A model generated the notes under the pieces. The model made no database searches. It was not told the origin of the DNA and worked only from the letters and a program-made list of their open reading frames with translations. Position numbers and translations under genes: made by a program. Source: Desulfotomaculum sp. (GTDB lineage: Bacteria; Bacillota; Desulfotomaculia; Desulfotomaculales; Nap2-2B). Taken from it: DNA of 7,028 nt. This document shows positions 1 through 6,713 of this stretch, piece after piece (position 1 is the first letter of the stretch; every line of letters starts with the position of its first letter). The stretch covers positions 1 through 7,028 of the forward strand of contig DOTD01000010.1 of NCBI GenBank assembly GCA_003513005.1. Reading direction: 5' to 3'.

Positions 1-58
1 TAGGACTGTGAATAGTAACCCCTTTTGGCATTTCGTGCTAAAAAATATCTATTTGCTA

Positions 59-87
59 TTTACATTGTTAATTCATTGATATATAAT
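59..87 (+). promoter_or_regulatory. Sigma-A-type promoter of the GntR/ABC operon
   Basis: A -35 box TTTACA (59-64, 5 of 6 to TTGACA) is followed by exactly 17 bp and a perfect -10 box TATAAT (82-87). Transcription should start near 94, giving a leader of about 50 nt before the regulator gene. An ATG at 86 lies inside the -10 box, which rules it out as the start of the first gene. This is seen directly in the sequence; promoter activity is inferred. Confidence 0.85.
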
Positions 88-98
88 GACAGCACTAT

Positions 99-121
99 CT
101 GTACTAGTTGTATTAATACAG
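99..121. promoter_or_regulatory. Probable operator for the YtrA-like repressor (CTGTA-N13-TACAG dyad)
   Basis: This is a 23-bp imperfect palindrome centred on base 110 with outer arms CTGTA (99-103) and TACAG (117-121) and further symmetric matches inside (TA at 105-106 with TA at 114-115). It starts about 5 bp after the predicted transcription start, where a bound repressor would block initiation or clearance. From memory, the Bacillus subtilis YtrA operator is AGTGTA-N13-TACACT, so the spacing is identical and the half-sites are related. The site is seen; its use by the adjacent GntR protein is inferred. Confidence 0.7.
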
Positions 122-130
122 TTAAAAGAA

Positions 131-138
131 AGGAGGGG
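131..138 (+). promoter_or_regulatory. Strong ribosome binding site that fixes the regulator start
   Basis: AGGAGGGG lies 4 nt before the ATG at 143, and the AGGAGG core ends 6 nt before it. No comparable site precedes any earlier in-frame start. This supports a 129-aa regulator rather than a longer one starting at 86. Confidence 0.85.
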
Positions 139-142
139 TTTG

Positions 143-532
143 ATGTTTGAAATAGACTTGCGCAGTCGTGAACCTATCTACGAACAACTGGTCGGGAAAA
201 TTAAAGAGCTTATTATAAACAACGTACTGAAACCTGATGAACAACTGCCCGCTGTGCGGGTCTTGGCCAGCGAGTTAACCATAAATCCTAACACGATCCA
301 GAAAGCATACCGGGAATTGGAACACCGCGGATATATCTATTCCATTCCCGGCAAGGGCAATTTCGTGAAACCCGCCTGGCTGGAGAATAATGCTGCCCGT
401 TTGATAGATTTGTCAAAAGAGCTGAAGAGAACTGTGTCGGAAATGCGCTACCTGGGCATAACTGACCAGGAAATCTTTGCTCTTATTCAAACAAGTTTGC
501 CCCAGGATAAAGGAGGTAAAGCTAATGATTGA
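143..532 (+). CDS. ytrA: GntR-family transcriptional regulator, YtrA subfamily
   Basis: A 129-aa DNA-binding protein, the usual size for the short YtrA subfamily, which lacks the large ligand-binding domain of other GntR proteins. Residues about 9-78 form the winged helix: REPIYEQL at 9-16, then LPAVRVLASELTINPNTIQ (35-53) covering the recognition helix, and the wing GKGNFV at 70-75. Residues about 83-118 are predicted as two helices for dimer formation. Proteins of this family repress their own operon, usually one encoding an ABC transporter, and release it under cell-envelope stress. The start at 143 is set by the AGGAGGGG site, and the upstream ATG sits in the promoter. The last 8 nt overlap the ATPase gene, so the two are co-transcribed. 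The dyad at 99-121 is the likely binding site. The family is certain; the inducing signal is unknown. Confidence 0.93.
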   Translation: MFEIDLRSREPIYEQLVGKIKELIINNVLKPDEQLPAVRVLASELTINPNTIQKAYRELEHRGYIYSIPGKGNFVKPAWLENNAARLIDLSKELKRTVSEMRYLGITDQEIFALIQTSLPQDKGGKAND

Positions 533-1424
533 GGTTGAAGGGGTCAGTAAACGTTTTCAGGAGATAGAGGCCCTAAATAGCGTGACTTTGGCGGTAAAAA
601 AAGGCTCTATTTACGGCCTGGCCGGTACCAACGGCGCCGGCAAAACAACCTTGTTGAAGATTCTGACCGGTGTCTACAGACAGGATTCCGGCCAGGTTAA
701 GTATGATGGTGAAAATATATTTGAAAACAACAATCTGAAGGCGCGCATTGTTTTCATACCCGATAACCCCTATTTTTTTACTAATTATACAATTGACGAT
801 ATGGCGAATTTCTATTGCCGGATTTATCCCCGCTGGGAACAGGAACGTTATCTAAAGCTGCGGGATGCTTTTAATATTGATATGAAACGCCGCATAAGAA
901 CGCTCTCCAAAGGTATGCAGCGCCAGGTGGCTTTCTGGTTGGGTTTGTCGATTGCGCCGGATATCATGATGCTGGATGAACCCCTGGACGGACTGGATCC
1001 GGTAATGCGGCAAAAGGTAAAAAACCTTATTATTCAGGATGTCGCCGAGAGGGAAATGACAGTTATCATCTCTTCCCACAATTTACGCGAACTCGAAGAC
1101 GTCTGTGATGTTATCGGTATTTTGCACCAGGGTAGAATGCTTATCCAAAAGGACCTGGACGACCTGAGGGCAGATGTGCATAAGATCCAGGTTGCTTTCA
1201 GCGATGGAGTTCCCGAATCGTTGCTTCAGGACATGCAAACGCTGCGCCAGGAAAGAAAAGGCAATGTGTTGATCATGGTTGTGCGCGGCTCCTATGATGA
1301 AACCGTCCGGCGCATACAGGCTTATAATCCGGCTATTTTGGACATCCTGCCCCTTACTCTGGAAGAGATATTTATATACGAAATGGGGGACTGCGGTTAT
1401 GAAATTAAAAACATCCTTTATTAA
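525..1424 (+). CDS. ytrB: ABC transporter ATP-binding protein, YtrB-like
   Basis: A 299-aa cytoplasmic ATPase that would power the membrane protein encoded next. Visible motifs are Walker A GTNGAGKT (34-41), signature LSKGMQRQ (127-134), Walker B IMMLDEP (147-153) with catalytic Glu152, the D-loop GLD (156-158) and the switch histidine in SSH (183-185). The usual Q-loop glutamine appears to be replaced: the stretch reads VFIPDNP (76-82), a variant I associate with this subfamily. Residues about 218-290 form the extra C-terminal domain common in antibiotic/bacitracin-type ABC ATPases. The start at 525 has AGGAGG (511-516) 8 nt upstream, inside the regulator gene, and overlaps the regulator stop by 8 nt. 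The 3' end overlaps the permease gene by 26 nt. The function class is secure; the transported substrate is unknown. Confidence 0.93.
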   Translation: MIEVEGVSKRFQEIEALNSVTLAVKKGSIYGLAGTNGAGKTTLLKILTGVYRQDSGQVKYDGENIFENNNLKARIVFIPDNPYFFTNYTIDDMANFYCRIYPRWEQERYLKLRDAFNIDMKRRIRTLSKGMQRQVAFWLGLSIAPDIMMLDEPLDGLDPVMRQKVKNLIIQDVAEREMTVIISSHNLRELEDVCDVIGILHQGRMLIQKDLDDLRADVHKIQVAFSDGVPESLLQDMQTLRQERKGNVLIMVVRGSYDETVRRIQAYNPAILDILPLTLEEIFIYEMGDCGYEIKNILY

Positions 1425-3477
1425 TCGAGGCGTCCTGCTTAATAATTTCAAGAGTTTTAGCTGGGTTGGAGCGGTTTACCTTCTGGGTCTGCTCTTAAGC
1501 GTCCCTTTAAAAATAATTATGCTGTATAGTAATGCGGAAGGCGCCATTCTCTCCCAAGATCCGGTAATATATTTAAGGATATTCTCACACTACGATTTTT
1601 GGCAGTTAATGATTTTGATTATTGCCCCTGTGCTGACAGCCCTCCTGCTCTTCGGCTATCTTCAAAACGGCAAAGCGGCCGATATGGCGCACGCCCTGCC
1701 TGTCAAGCGGGAGACACTTTATCATACTCATATCCTGGCCGGGCTGATCTTTCTGTTTGTTCCGCTCATAATCACCGCTCTGGCGGCCTGGGCGCTTGTC
1801 GCCGGATTGGGCATTCCAAAGGTCAGCGGTCAGGATATTGCTACCTGGCTGGCGATCAGTCTGCTCTTTAACTTGCTTTATTTCATAACCGGTGTGGCCA
1901 CGGGCATGTTTACCGGTTTGTCGGGCGTTCAGGGTGTCTTGAGCTATATTTTACTTTTGCTCCCCTCAGGACTTTCCATGCTGCTGCTGCACAACATGAG
2001 TATGCACACTTACGGCTTAGCTTTTGACAGCTATATGCAGTCCGTAAACATTTCGCCACTGGCTGAAATGTTTAATTACCCGATCCATAAAACCGAAATA
2101 GCGGCATATCTTCTGGCGAGTATAGCATTGTACCTGCTGGGCTTGTATTTATACAGGCGGCGTCAGTCGGAGGCTGCCGGCAGCGCGATCACTTTTGACG
2201 CCCTGCGCCCGTTTTTTAAATACGGAGTCACATTTTGCTTTATGCTATTTGTAGGCAGCTATTTTTACCAGACTCAAGGCAGCCTGGGCTGGGCCTATTT
2301 TGGTTACTTACTGGGTTCCCTGCCGGCTTACCTGGGGGTTGAGATATTGCTGCAAAAGTCCCTGCATGTTTTCAAGCCAAAGATCATCAAGGGCTTCGGC
2401 ATTTATGCTTTAATTGTGATTATTTGTATCGGCGCCCTCCGGTTAGACTTCACCGGCTACGAAAGGAGGCTGCCTGAACTGGCTGAAGTTGAAAGCGTAT
2501 TTATGGATAATGTTTTTTACCCGCCATCTCTTCTAAATATGGCGCAAACACGCCATGCTGTCAATTATAAATACGACGATATGAACCCAGTCGCTCCGTT
2601 TGAAAAGCCTTTGCCCATATATACCCGGGCGGAAAATATAGCTGACGTTTATGCGCTGCACCAAAAAATAGTCAGCAACCGAACGATAGAAAAAGCAGCT
2701 ATGCAAGACAGACATAGAAATAGCTTTGTTACGGGAGCGAGAAGACCTCTCTACTTCATTTATTATCTTAAAAACGGTTCCCATATTTGCCGCCAGTATA
2801 AAGTTAACCTCCCCGACTATGCGCGGCAGCTGAAATCCATTTACGAATCACGCGAATACAAAATCTTTCATAACGCTATTCTGAGTATAAACCCGTCCGA
2901 AATAAAAATGCTGGAGATTAATGCGAACGAAACGAATAAAAGTGTGCGCATTGTAGACCAAAAGCTTATTCAGCAGGCTGTCGCCGCTCTGCAAAGTGAT
3001 ATAATGAAGCAGTCCTACGAGGAAATGATAGACGACCGGCAGAGCTGGGCCAGTATTAATATCGTTTTAAAAAATAACGACACCACAGGGCTTGTGTGGG
3101 AAAAAACCTATGTTAATTTTGAGCAATGGTTGAAGAATACCGGTGAATATAATAACGCCCGGCTGATTGCCCGCGATGACATCCAGTATGCCGTCGTGAC
3201 GAAACAGACCGGCGCCGGAGAAGAAGGAACGGAGGCATATCGACTTTATAAGGAGGAGCCCCAACAATTACTTTTGAATGCGGAAAAAACTCCCGGGCAT
3301 TTAAAGTTAATTGACCCGGAAAAAATGGAAGTTTGCCTGCGTCAGTATACAACAGATATCTATCGCTACCCGAAGCCGTATAATGTGGTTTTTCTGCTGA
3401 AAAACGGTGACATTTTTACCGGAGGTTTTACAGAAGCTGATGCCCCCACTTTTGTCAAGGAACATTTTACCCGCTAA
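1399..3477 (+). CDS. ABC transporter permease with large extracytoplasmic C-terminal domain (YtrC/D-type, probably DUF6449)
   Basis: A 692-aa membrane protein and the likely partner of the preceding ATPase. Hydrophobic segments lie at about 21-42, 69-88, 112-138, 148-170, 177-197, 234-252, 275-290, 296-317 and 333-349, giving roughly nine helices. HALPVKRETLYHTHILAG (98-115) is a loop motif typical of YtrC/YtrD-like permeases. After the last helix, FTGYERRLPELAEVESV begins a soluble domain of about 340 residues, predicted outside the cell. I associate this domain with DUF6449, named from memory. LKN-containing strand-like segments recur there (IYYLKNGS, NIVLKNND, FLLKNGD), hinting at an internal repeat. 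The start at 1399 is preceded by GGGGGA (1384-1389) and lies inside the ATPase gene, suggesting translational coupling. Only one permease is present, so it may act as a homodimer. The substrate is unknown; a role in envelope stress or antibiotic sensing is inferred from the operon type. Confidence 0.88.
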   Translation: MKLKTSFINRGVLLNNFKSFSWVGAVYLLGLLLSVPLKIIMLYSNAEGAILSQDPVIYLRIFSHYDFWQLMILIIAPVLTALLLFGYLQNGKAADMAHALPVKRETLYHTHILAGLIFLFVPLIITALAAWALVAGLGIPKVSGQDIATWLAISLLFNLLYFITGVATGMFTGLSGVQGVLSYILLLLPSGLSMLLLHNMSMHTYGLAFDSYMQSVNISPLAEMFNYPIHKTEIAAYLLASIALYLLGLYLYRRRQSEAAGSAITFDALRPFFKYGVTFCFMLFVGSYFYQTQGSLGWAYFGYLLGSLPAYLGVEILLQKSLHVFKPKIIKGFGIYALIVIICIGALRLDFTGYERRLPELAEVESVFMDNVFYPPSLLNMAQTRHAVNYKYDDMNPVAPFEKPLPIYTRAENIADVYALHQKIVSNRTIEKAAMQDRHRNSFVTGARRPLYFIYYLKNGSHICRQYKVNLPDYARQLKSIYESREYKIFHNAILSINPSEIKMLEINANETNKSVRIVDQKLIQQAVAALQSDIMKQSYEEMIDDRQSWASINIVLKNNDTTGLVWEKTYVNFEQWLKNTGEYNNARLIARDDIQYAVVTKQTGAGEEGTEAYRLYKEEPQQLLLNAEKTPGHLKLIDPEKMEVCLRQYTTDIYRYPKPYNVVFLLKNGDIFTGGFTEADAPTFVKEHFTR

Positions 3478-3557
3478 CGTGAATTTACCATAACTTTCGC
3501 GAAAAAGTACTCTTAAGCCAGTAAACACAATCACTCAGAAAAAACGGCTTGTATAAG

Positions 3558-3986
3558 CTAAACGTCTAATTTCACGGGGGCAGCATGGTGACGGTTCTCC
3601 TGCTTCCCCCTGCTTCCCAGTTGCATGGGATAAAGTCTTTGTTTTCCGTACCGCCACTACCGCCCCACCGGGATGGATATACGTTTCAATCAGTTTTTGA
3701 ATATCTATGTTGACTTCACCGGACGTCTGTTTTTGTCCATTATCCAGATGCTTTTTTCACTTCCGTTTTTTACCCTGGCAAAAACGATACAATTATTGTC
3801 TATAGAGAAATACAGGCAATTCAGAACGGTATGAGCAGTCATTTGTAAGGACAGTCAGACTGCCGTCCGAATACATGTAGATCTGCCGCCCCTTTGAAAT
3901 TGCAGGTATCCAACAACTATCGTCGTCATCAATTTTGCACTATAAAAAGATATTAAACCAATTTTTATTTTTCTAGTTTGGTTCAT
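3558..3986 (-). pseudogene. Broken gene for an unrecognised protein of about 139 aa, downstream of the DUF3160 gene
   Basis: No frame is open throughout, but joining frames gives a plausible protein. It starts MNQTRKIKIGLISFYSAK at an ATG (3984-3986) that overlaps the restored DUF3160 stop as ATGA. It continues DDDDSCWIPAISKGRQIYMY, then MTAHTVLNCLYFSIDNN, CIVFARVKNGSEKSIWIMDK, TSGEVNIDIQKLIETYIHP and GGAVVAVRKTKTLSHATGK, and ends AAPVKLDV at TAG (3558-3560). The shifts needed are: one A lost in the A4 run (3933-3936), a net +1 near 3843-3860, one A lost in the A5 run (3730-3734), and a 10-bp tandem duplication at 3599-3618. Their sum (-1 +1 -1 +10) is a multiple of three, which supports the reconstruction. 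I do not recognise the family. Position and the ATGA overlap suggest it was co-translated with the DUF3160 lipoprotein. There may be further small changes I cannot see. Confidence 0.6.
3599..3618. repeat. Perfect 10-bp tandem duplication (CCTGCTTCCC x2)
   Basis: Two adjacent identical copies of CCTGCTTCCC at 3599-3608 and 3609-3618. On the - strand, removing one copy changes the downstream reading to a short tail ending AAPVKLDV and a stop at 3558-3560. With both copies present the frame runs to a different stop at 3535-3537. It behaves as a frame-breaking duplication in the unrecognised gene. Confidence 0.85.
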
Positions 3987-6115
3987 TGAGCTATAAACGC
4001 ATTAGTCCATCCCGGCAGCGGTGGAGTCTGTCCATTTTTTGCATCTCACGCCATTTTGTATTGGTCAACCGGTCATTAAGCGGCCAGGGGAATTCATAAT
4101 AAGAATATATGCTGCCCGCGGCAATTTTTAACTTGCCATCCACGGGAACGACAACATAGATGTCAAATATGCTGCCTGTCGCCTCCTCCAAAACCTGGCC
4201 GCCATCAGAATTGGTAGCTACGTCTGCTACCAGGGCAGCCGGCCTGTCGTTGGCGGTGGAGCTGTTATTAATCCCCTCACCTTTCAGGGCATCCAGCCAA
4301 AAATCCTTTAACTGTCCGCCATAGGAGCGGATTAACTCATATTCCTCATCAGTTAAAGGAGTATTGGACAACTCCTTCTCAGAAATAGTCTTTAAGGAAA
4401 GAACCAGTTCCTCCATCCTCTCCAGGCTTGCCTTATCCTGTTCGTTTAAGAGTCCGCTGTTCTGCATGCCGTCTCCGGTCATTTTTACCAGCGAGGCCAG
4501 ACGTGCGTAAACATATGGATTGGGCTCGACATAACCTCTGTCGTCAGTAACATTCACGTCTATACCTGTGCCTAATGCGTAAGCCTGCTTGGCGTATAAA
4601 ATAGTGTCATGTTTCAGTTCCGTCCAGCTTCCCAGATAAGCATTGAGTTCTTTCCGGACCCAGGCGGCATTGCGCATAAAAGGCGGATATCCTGCCGGTT
4701 TTTCCTGAACAAGAGGCTTTAGCGCATAAAGCCAGCCCCAATAAAGATTCTGCTGCCAGATCTCATTTTTCAAGCTGGAGATATATGTTTTCAGTTTAGT
4801 CATATTTTCAGGGTAGTTCCGGTAATCGGTTTCTTTCATCGACTTTAATATGGCATAGGCTTCCGTTGAACCCATAGCTGCGGGAATATCCAGTCCCTTG
4901 GGCAGCATCCTTAGGACATCCAGGCTGTTGCCCCCGACTTCCTGATAAATCAACCGTTGGAAAATAAAAGCGTCAATGGTAAACCGCTGTCCCATAAAAC
5001 GAAAACCTTTTATTTCATTATCCAGGTCGGCGCTTGATGTTATGTTAAAAACAGGGTTGGAGTTTATGGCCGGCGGCTCCAGTTTCCTGACATCAGCCAG
5101 GAAAGTGTTCCATTTATCGGAATTGGAAACCACTTTTTTAGGGCTTGCATTTTTGCCGTAGATTTTGTCTGCCAATTATTTAAGCTGGTAATAAGTGCTA
5201 TCATCGCTTTTGCCGACAAAAAAGCTGGTTGTAGTATATATTTGTTCCCACTTCTGCCTGTTGTTTTCCTTGTCCAATGCCAGAGTAATCAGTAAGGCGG
5301 ACTTTGTTTCGTTTTCATTCTTTGAATGGAAGGTCAACCTGCCGTACCACATCATGGATTTAAAATAAGCCTTCAACAAATCCGTTCTTTCGTAATGCCC
5401 ACGCGGTATGTATTGAGAATAGTCTTCCAGTAGGGGATCGCCGCCGCCGCTTCCGTCGATATCCATCAGCGGCGACACTACAACACCTTGGTGGCTTTCG
5501 ATTAGAGCCAGTTCCTTCTCTGCTTCATTTTTCACTATTGGCGGAATGGGCATGTTAGGATCTAAAAGTTTGCCGGCCACCGCAAAAAACCCGACATTTC
5601 TCCTGGCAGCGTTTTCCCAGTCAGTACCTTTAAGGATTTCGTACTGGCTTTGGGACTGGGATAACATCGCTTTCGTCAGATCGGCCAGCTCCGGGGCAAG
5701 TTTTTCTGTTTCGACAACCCTGAGCAAGTGGTCGAAAAATAAATGGTAGTTATGGAGCACGGAATCGGTCGTGATAAATGACGGTATCTTCCTAAACTTG
5801 TTGCCTTCGTAGAGCAAAAAAAATTCCTTCTTATAACTGCTAACTGCTGGGAACCACAACAAAGCCATTTTTAATTAAAAGGTCCCTGGCGGACGGGGAG
5901 AACTGGAACAGATCTTTGTTTGTGATATTTCCAAGGTCGGAATCCGCTTTATAGGGTTCGACAGCAGGAGTCTCCTTAACCGGCGTTTCTTGATAATCTG
6001 CAAAATGGGAGGTTAAAGCTTCCGTCATCCGTGAGGATTTTTCCGCTGCCTTACTTTCGCTTTGCTTAAACGCACTGGAACAGCCGCTTATTGTGGCGAT
6101 AATAAGAAGGATTCT
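3983..6115 (-). pseudogene. Broken DUF3160-family lipoprotein gene
   Basis: Reading three frames together restores a protein of about 697 aa counted from its lipid-attachment cysteine (codon 6080-6082), a normal family size. The hydrophobic run RILLIIATISGC ends in a lipobox (ISGC), so the product would be a lipid-anchored extracytoplasmic protein. Family landmarks are QFSPSARDLLIKNGFVVVP, IPSFITTDSVLHNYHLFFDH, NLYWGWLYALKP, GSWTELKHDTILYAKQ, SIFDIYVVVPVDGKL and YYEFPWPLNDRLT. Lesions: a 7-bp tandem duplication (5834-5848) shifts the frame after NGFVVVPSS; an in-frame TAA (5176-5178) follows YYQLK, before LADKIYG; one A is missing from an A7 run (now A6, 4035-4040), and restoring it gives the natural ending TPPLPGWTNAFIAQ with TGA at 3983-3985. 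No ATG, GTG or TTG lies in frame between the lipobox and an upstream TGA (6164-6166), so the start is also lost. The molecular role of DUF3160 is not known to me. Confidence 0.88.
5834..5848. repeat. 7-bp tandem duplication (AACTGCT x2) inside the DUF3160 gene
   Basis: AACTGCT at 5835-5841 is followed at once by AACTGCT at 5842-5848; the period of 7 extends one base left to 5834. On the - strand this reads AGCAGTTAGCAGTT. Removing one copy joins NGFVVVPSS directly to YKKEFFLLYEGNKF, uniting two segments of one protein family in a single frame. Confidence 0.9.
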
Positions 6116-6555
6116 ACTATATCCGGGAAGAAGGCCAAGAGGTAATCGAGAGATTCTTATCCCTCATCCCAAATTTTAGGGTAAATCTCTTCATCAAAGA
6201 ACCTGTCCGGGTTATACCGTTTCCGCAACTCATTAATCGAAACTTCTGATAAACTTTTTGCCGTTTCTATTATCTGCTCAGGGGTGATGTATTGCGGCGG
6301 ACCATAGCCAAATTCTTCTTCACCTAAAGCTTCCCCGCCAAGCACTACATATTTCAGGGGTGGCTCCCCGCCCCATGGGTCGCCTATGAGCAGGAAGTGA
6401 ATGCCAGGCCAGGCCAGGCCTTGTCTATTTGTCAGAATCGTTTTCCTTGTTTTCCTGGCTATCTTGAGCACAGATTTACTAAGGGAGAATCTTAATCTAT
6501 CTTCATCTCTGATACGGTAATACTTGCGGTATTTAAAAATGTGCCGTTTTGTCAT
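6088..6555 (-). pseudogene. Broken DUF1877 (YfbM-like) gene
   Basis: The open segment 6157-6555 encodes 132 residues. From about residue 48 it matches the DUF1877 pattern: AWPGIHFLLIGDPWGG (48-63), YVVLGGEALGEEEFGYGP (69-86), YITPEQI (89-95), ELRKRYNP (109-116) and DEEIYPKIWDE (121-131). The in-frame TAA (6157-6159) is followed in the same frame by ESLDYLLAFFPDIVESF, a normal-looking continuation, then TAA at 6088-6090. The family tail beyond that is missing. The N-terminal 45 residues are unlike the family. A run of 3.6 CCAGG units (6403-6420) sits at the boundary, and dropping one unit plus one A gain gives DSDKIDKAWPGIHF, the expected form. No clear ribosome site precedes the ATG at 6553-6555. 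DUF1877 proteins are small and of unknown function. Confidence 0.82.
6403..6420. repeat. 5-bp short tandem repeat (CCAGG, 3.6 copies) in the DUF1877 gene
   Basis: An 18-nt tract with an exact period of 5 (GCCAGGCCAGGCCAGGCC). On the - strand it encodes GLAWPG; with one unit fewer, GACAAGGCCTGGCCTGGC would encode DKAWPG, the usual family sequence. The tract is therefore likely expanded by one unit. Slippage-prone repeats like this can also change length reversibly. Confidence 0.85.
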
Positions 6556-6571
6556 ATCTTGCTATAATTAA

Positions 6572-6600
6572 TAGTTAATTACAAAACAAATTTATGTCAA
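6572..6600 (-). promoter_or_regulatory. Possible promoter of the decayed minus-strand cluster
   Basis: On the - strand a perfect -35 box TTGACA (6595-6600) is followed 17 bp later by TAACTA (6572-6577), a poor -10 box. It points toward the DUF1877 start about 17 bp downstream of the -10 box. The weak -10 box could be original or eroded. Low confidence. Confidence 0.3.
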
Positions 6601-6699
6601 AAATAATGTTGTTATTTAAGAAATAATGTTGATATATATCGAAATATATATTAAGTCATCTTTAGAGAGCAGCTTTTTTAGACTATATCAACATATAGT
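6601..6699. repeat. AT-rich intergenic cluster of direct and inverted repeats
   Basis: AAATAATGTTG occurs at 6601-6611 and 6621-6631, exactly 20 bp apart (about two helical turns). ATATATAT at 6632-6639 pairs with 6644-6651 around a CGAA loop. ATGTTGATATA (6626-6636) is inverted as TATATCAACAT (6684-6694). ACTATAT (6682-6688) pairs with ATATAGT (6693-6699). No open frame of note is present. The regularity suggests a protein-binding or structured region, but AT-rich DNA produces such matches easily. Function unknown. Confidence 0.5.
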
Positions 6700-6713
6700 T
6701 AAAAGATGTAATA

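Noticed and set aside
86..142. Longer start for the GntR regulator at ATG 86
   Set aside because: The ATG lies within the perfect -10 box TATAAT, so it would not be on the mRNA; AGGAGGGG before 143 and family alignment support the shorter form.
477..524. Longer ATPase start inside the regulator gene
   Set aside because: No ribosome site there; AGGAGG precedes ATG 525, and family proteins begin at this point.
1279..1398. Longer permease start inside the ATPase gene
   Set aside because: The extra 40 residues overlap conserved ATPase sequence and are unlike permease N-termini; GGGGGA before 1399 fits better.
852..1451. Minus-strand open frames within the ATPase gene
   Set aside because: They lie opposite a well-conserved gene, have no ribosome sites and show no recognisable family features.
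3495..3504. Palindrome TTTCGCGAAA after the permease as a terminator
   Set aside because: The stem is only 5 bp with no real loop and no T-run; the operon end has no convincing terminator in this window.
2533..3534. Minus-strand open frames opposite the permease C-terminal domain
   Set aside because: They are antisense to a long intact frame and have no recognisable features.
5173..5175. Separate gene starting at TTG just after the TAA
   Set aside because: The sequence on both sides of the stop is one family domain in one frame, and there is no ribosome site.
4976..5749. Plus-strand open frames within the DUF3160 pseudogene
   Set aside because: They are short and antisense to clear DUF3160 coding sequence.
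6403..6420. Phase-variable switch by the CCAGG tract
   Set aside because: The tract is short and the same gene has a downstream TAA and a missing tail, so a length change would not restore a functional product.
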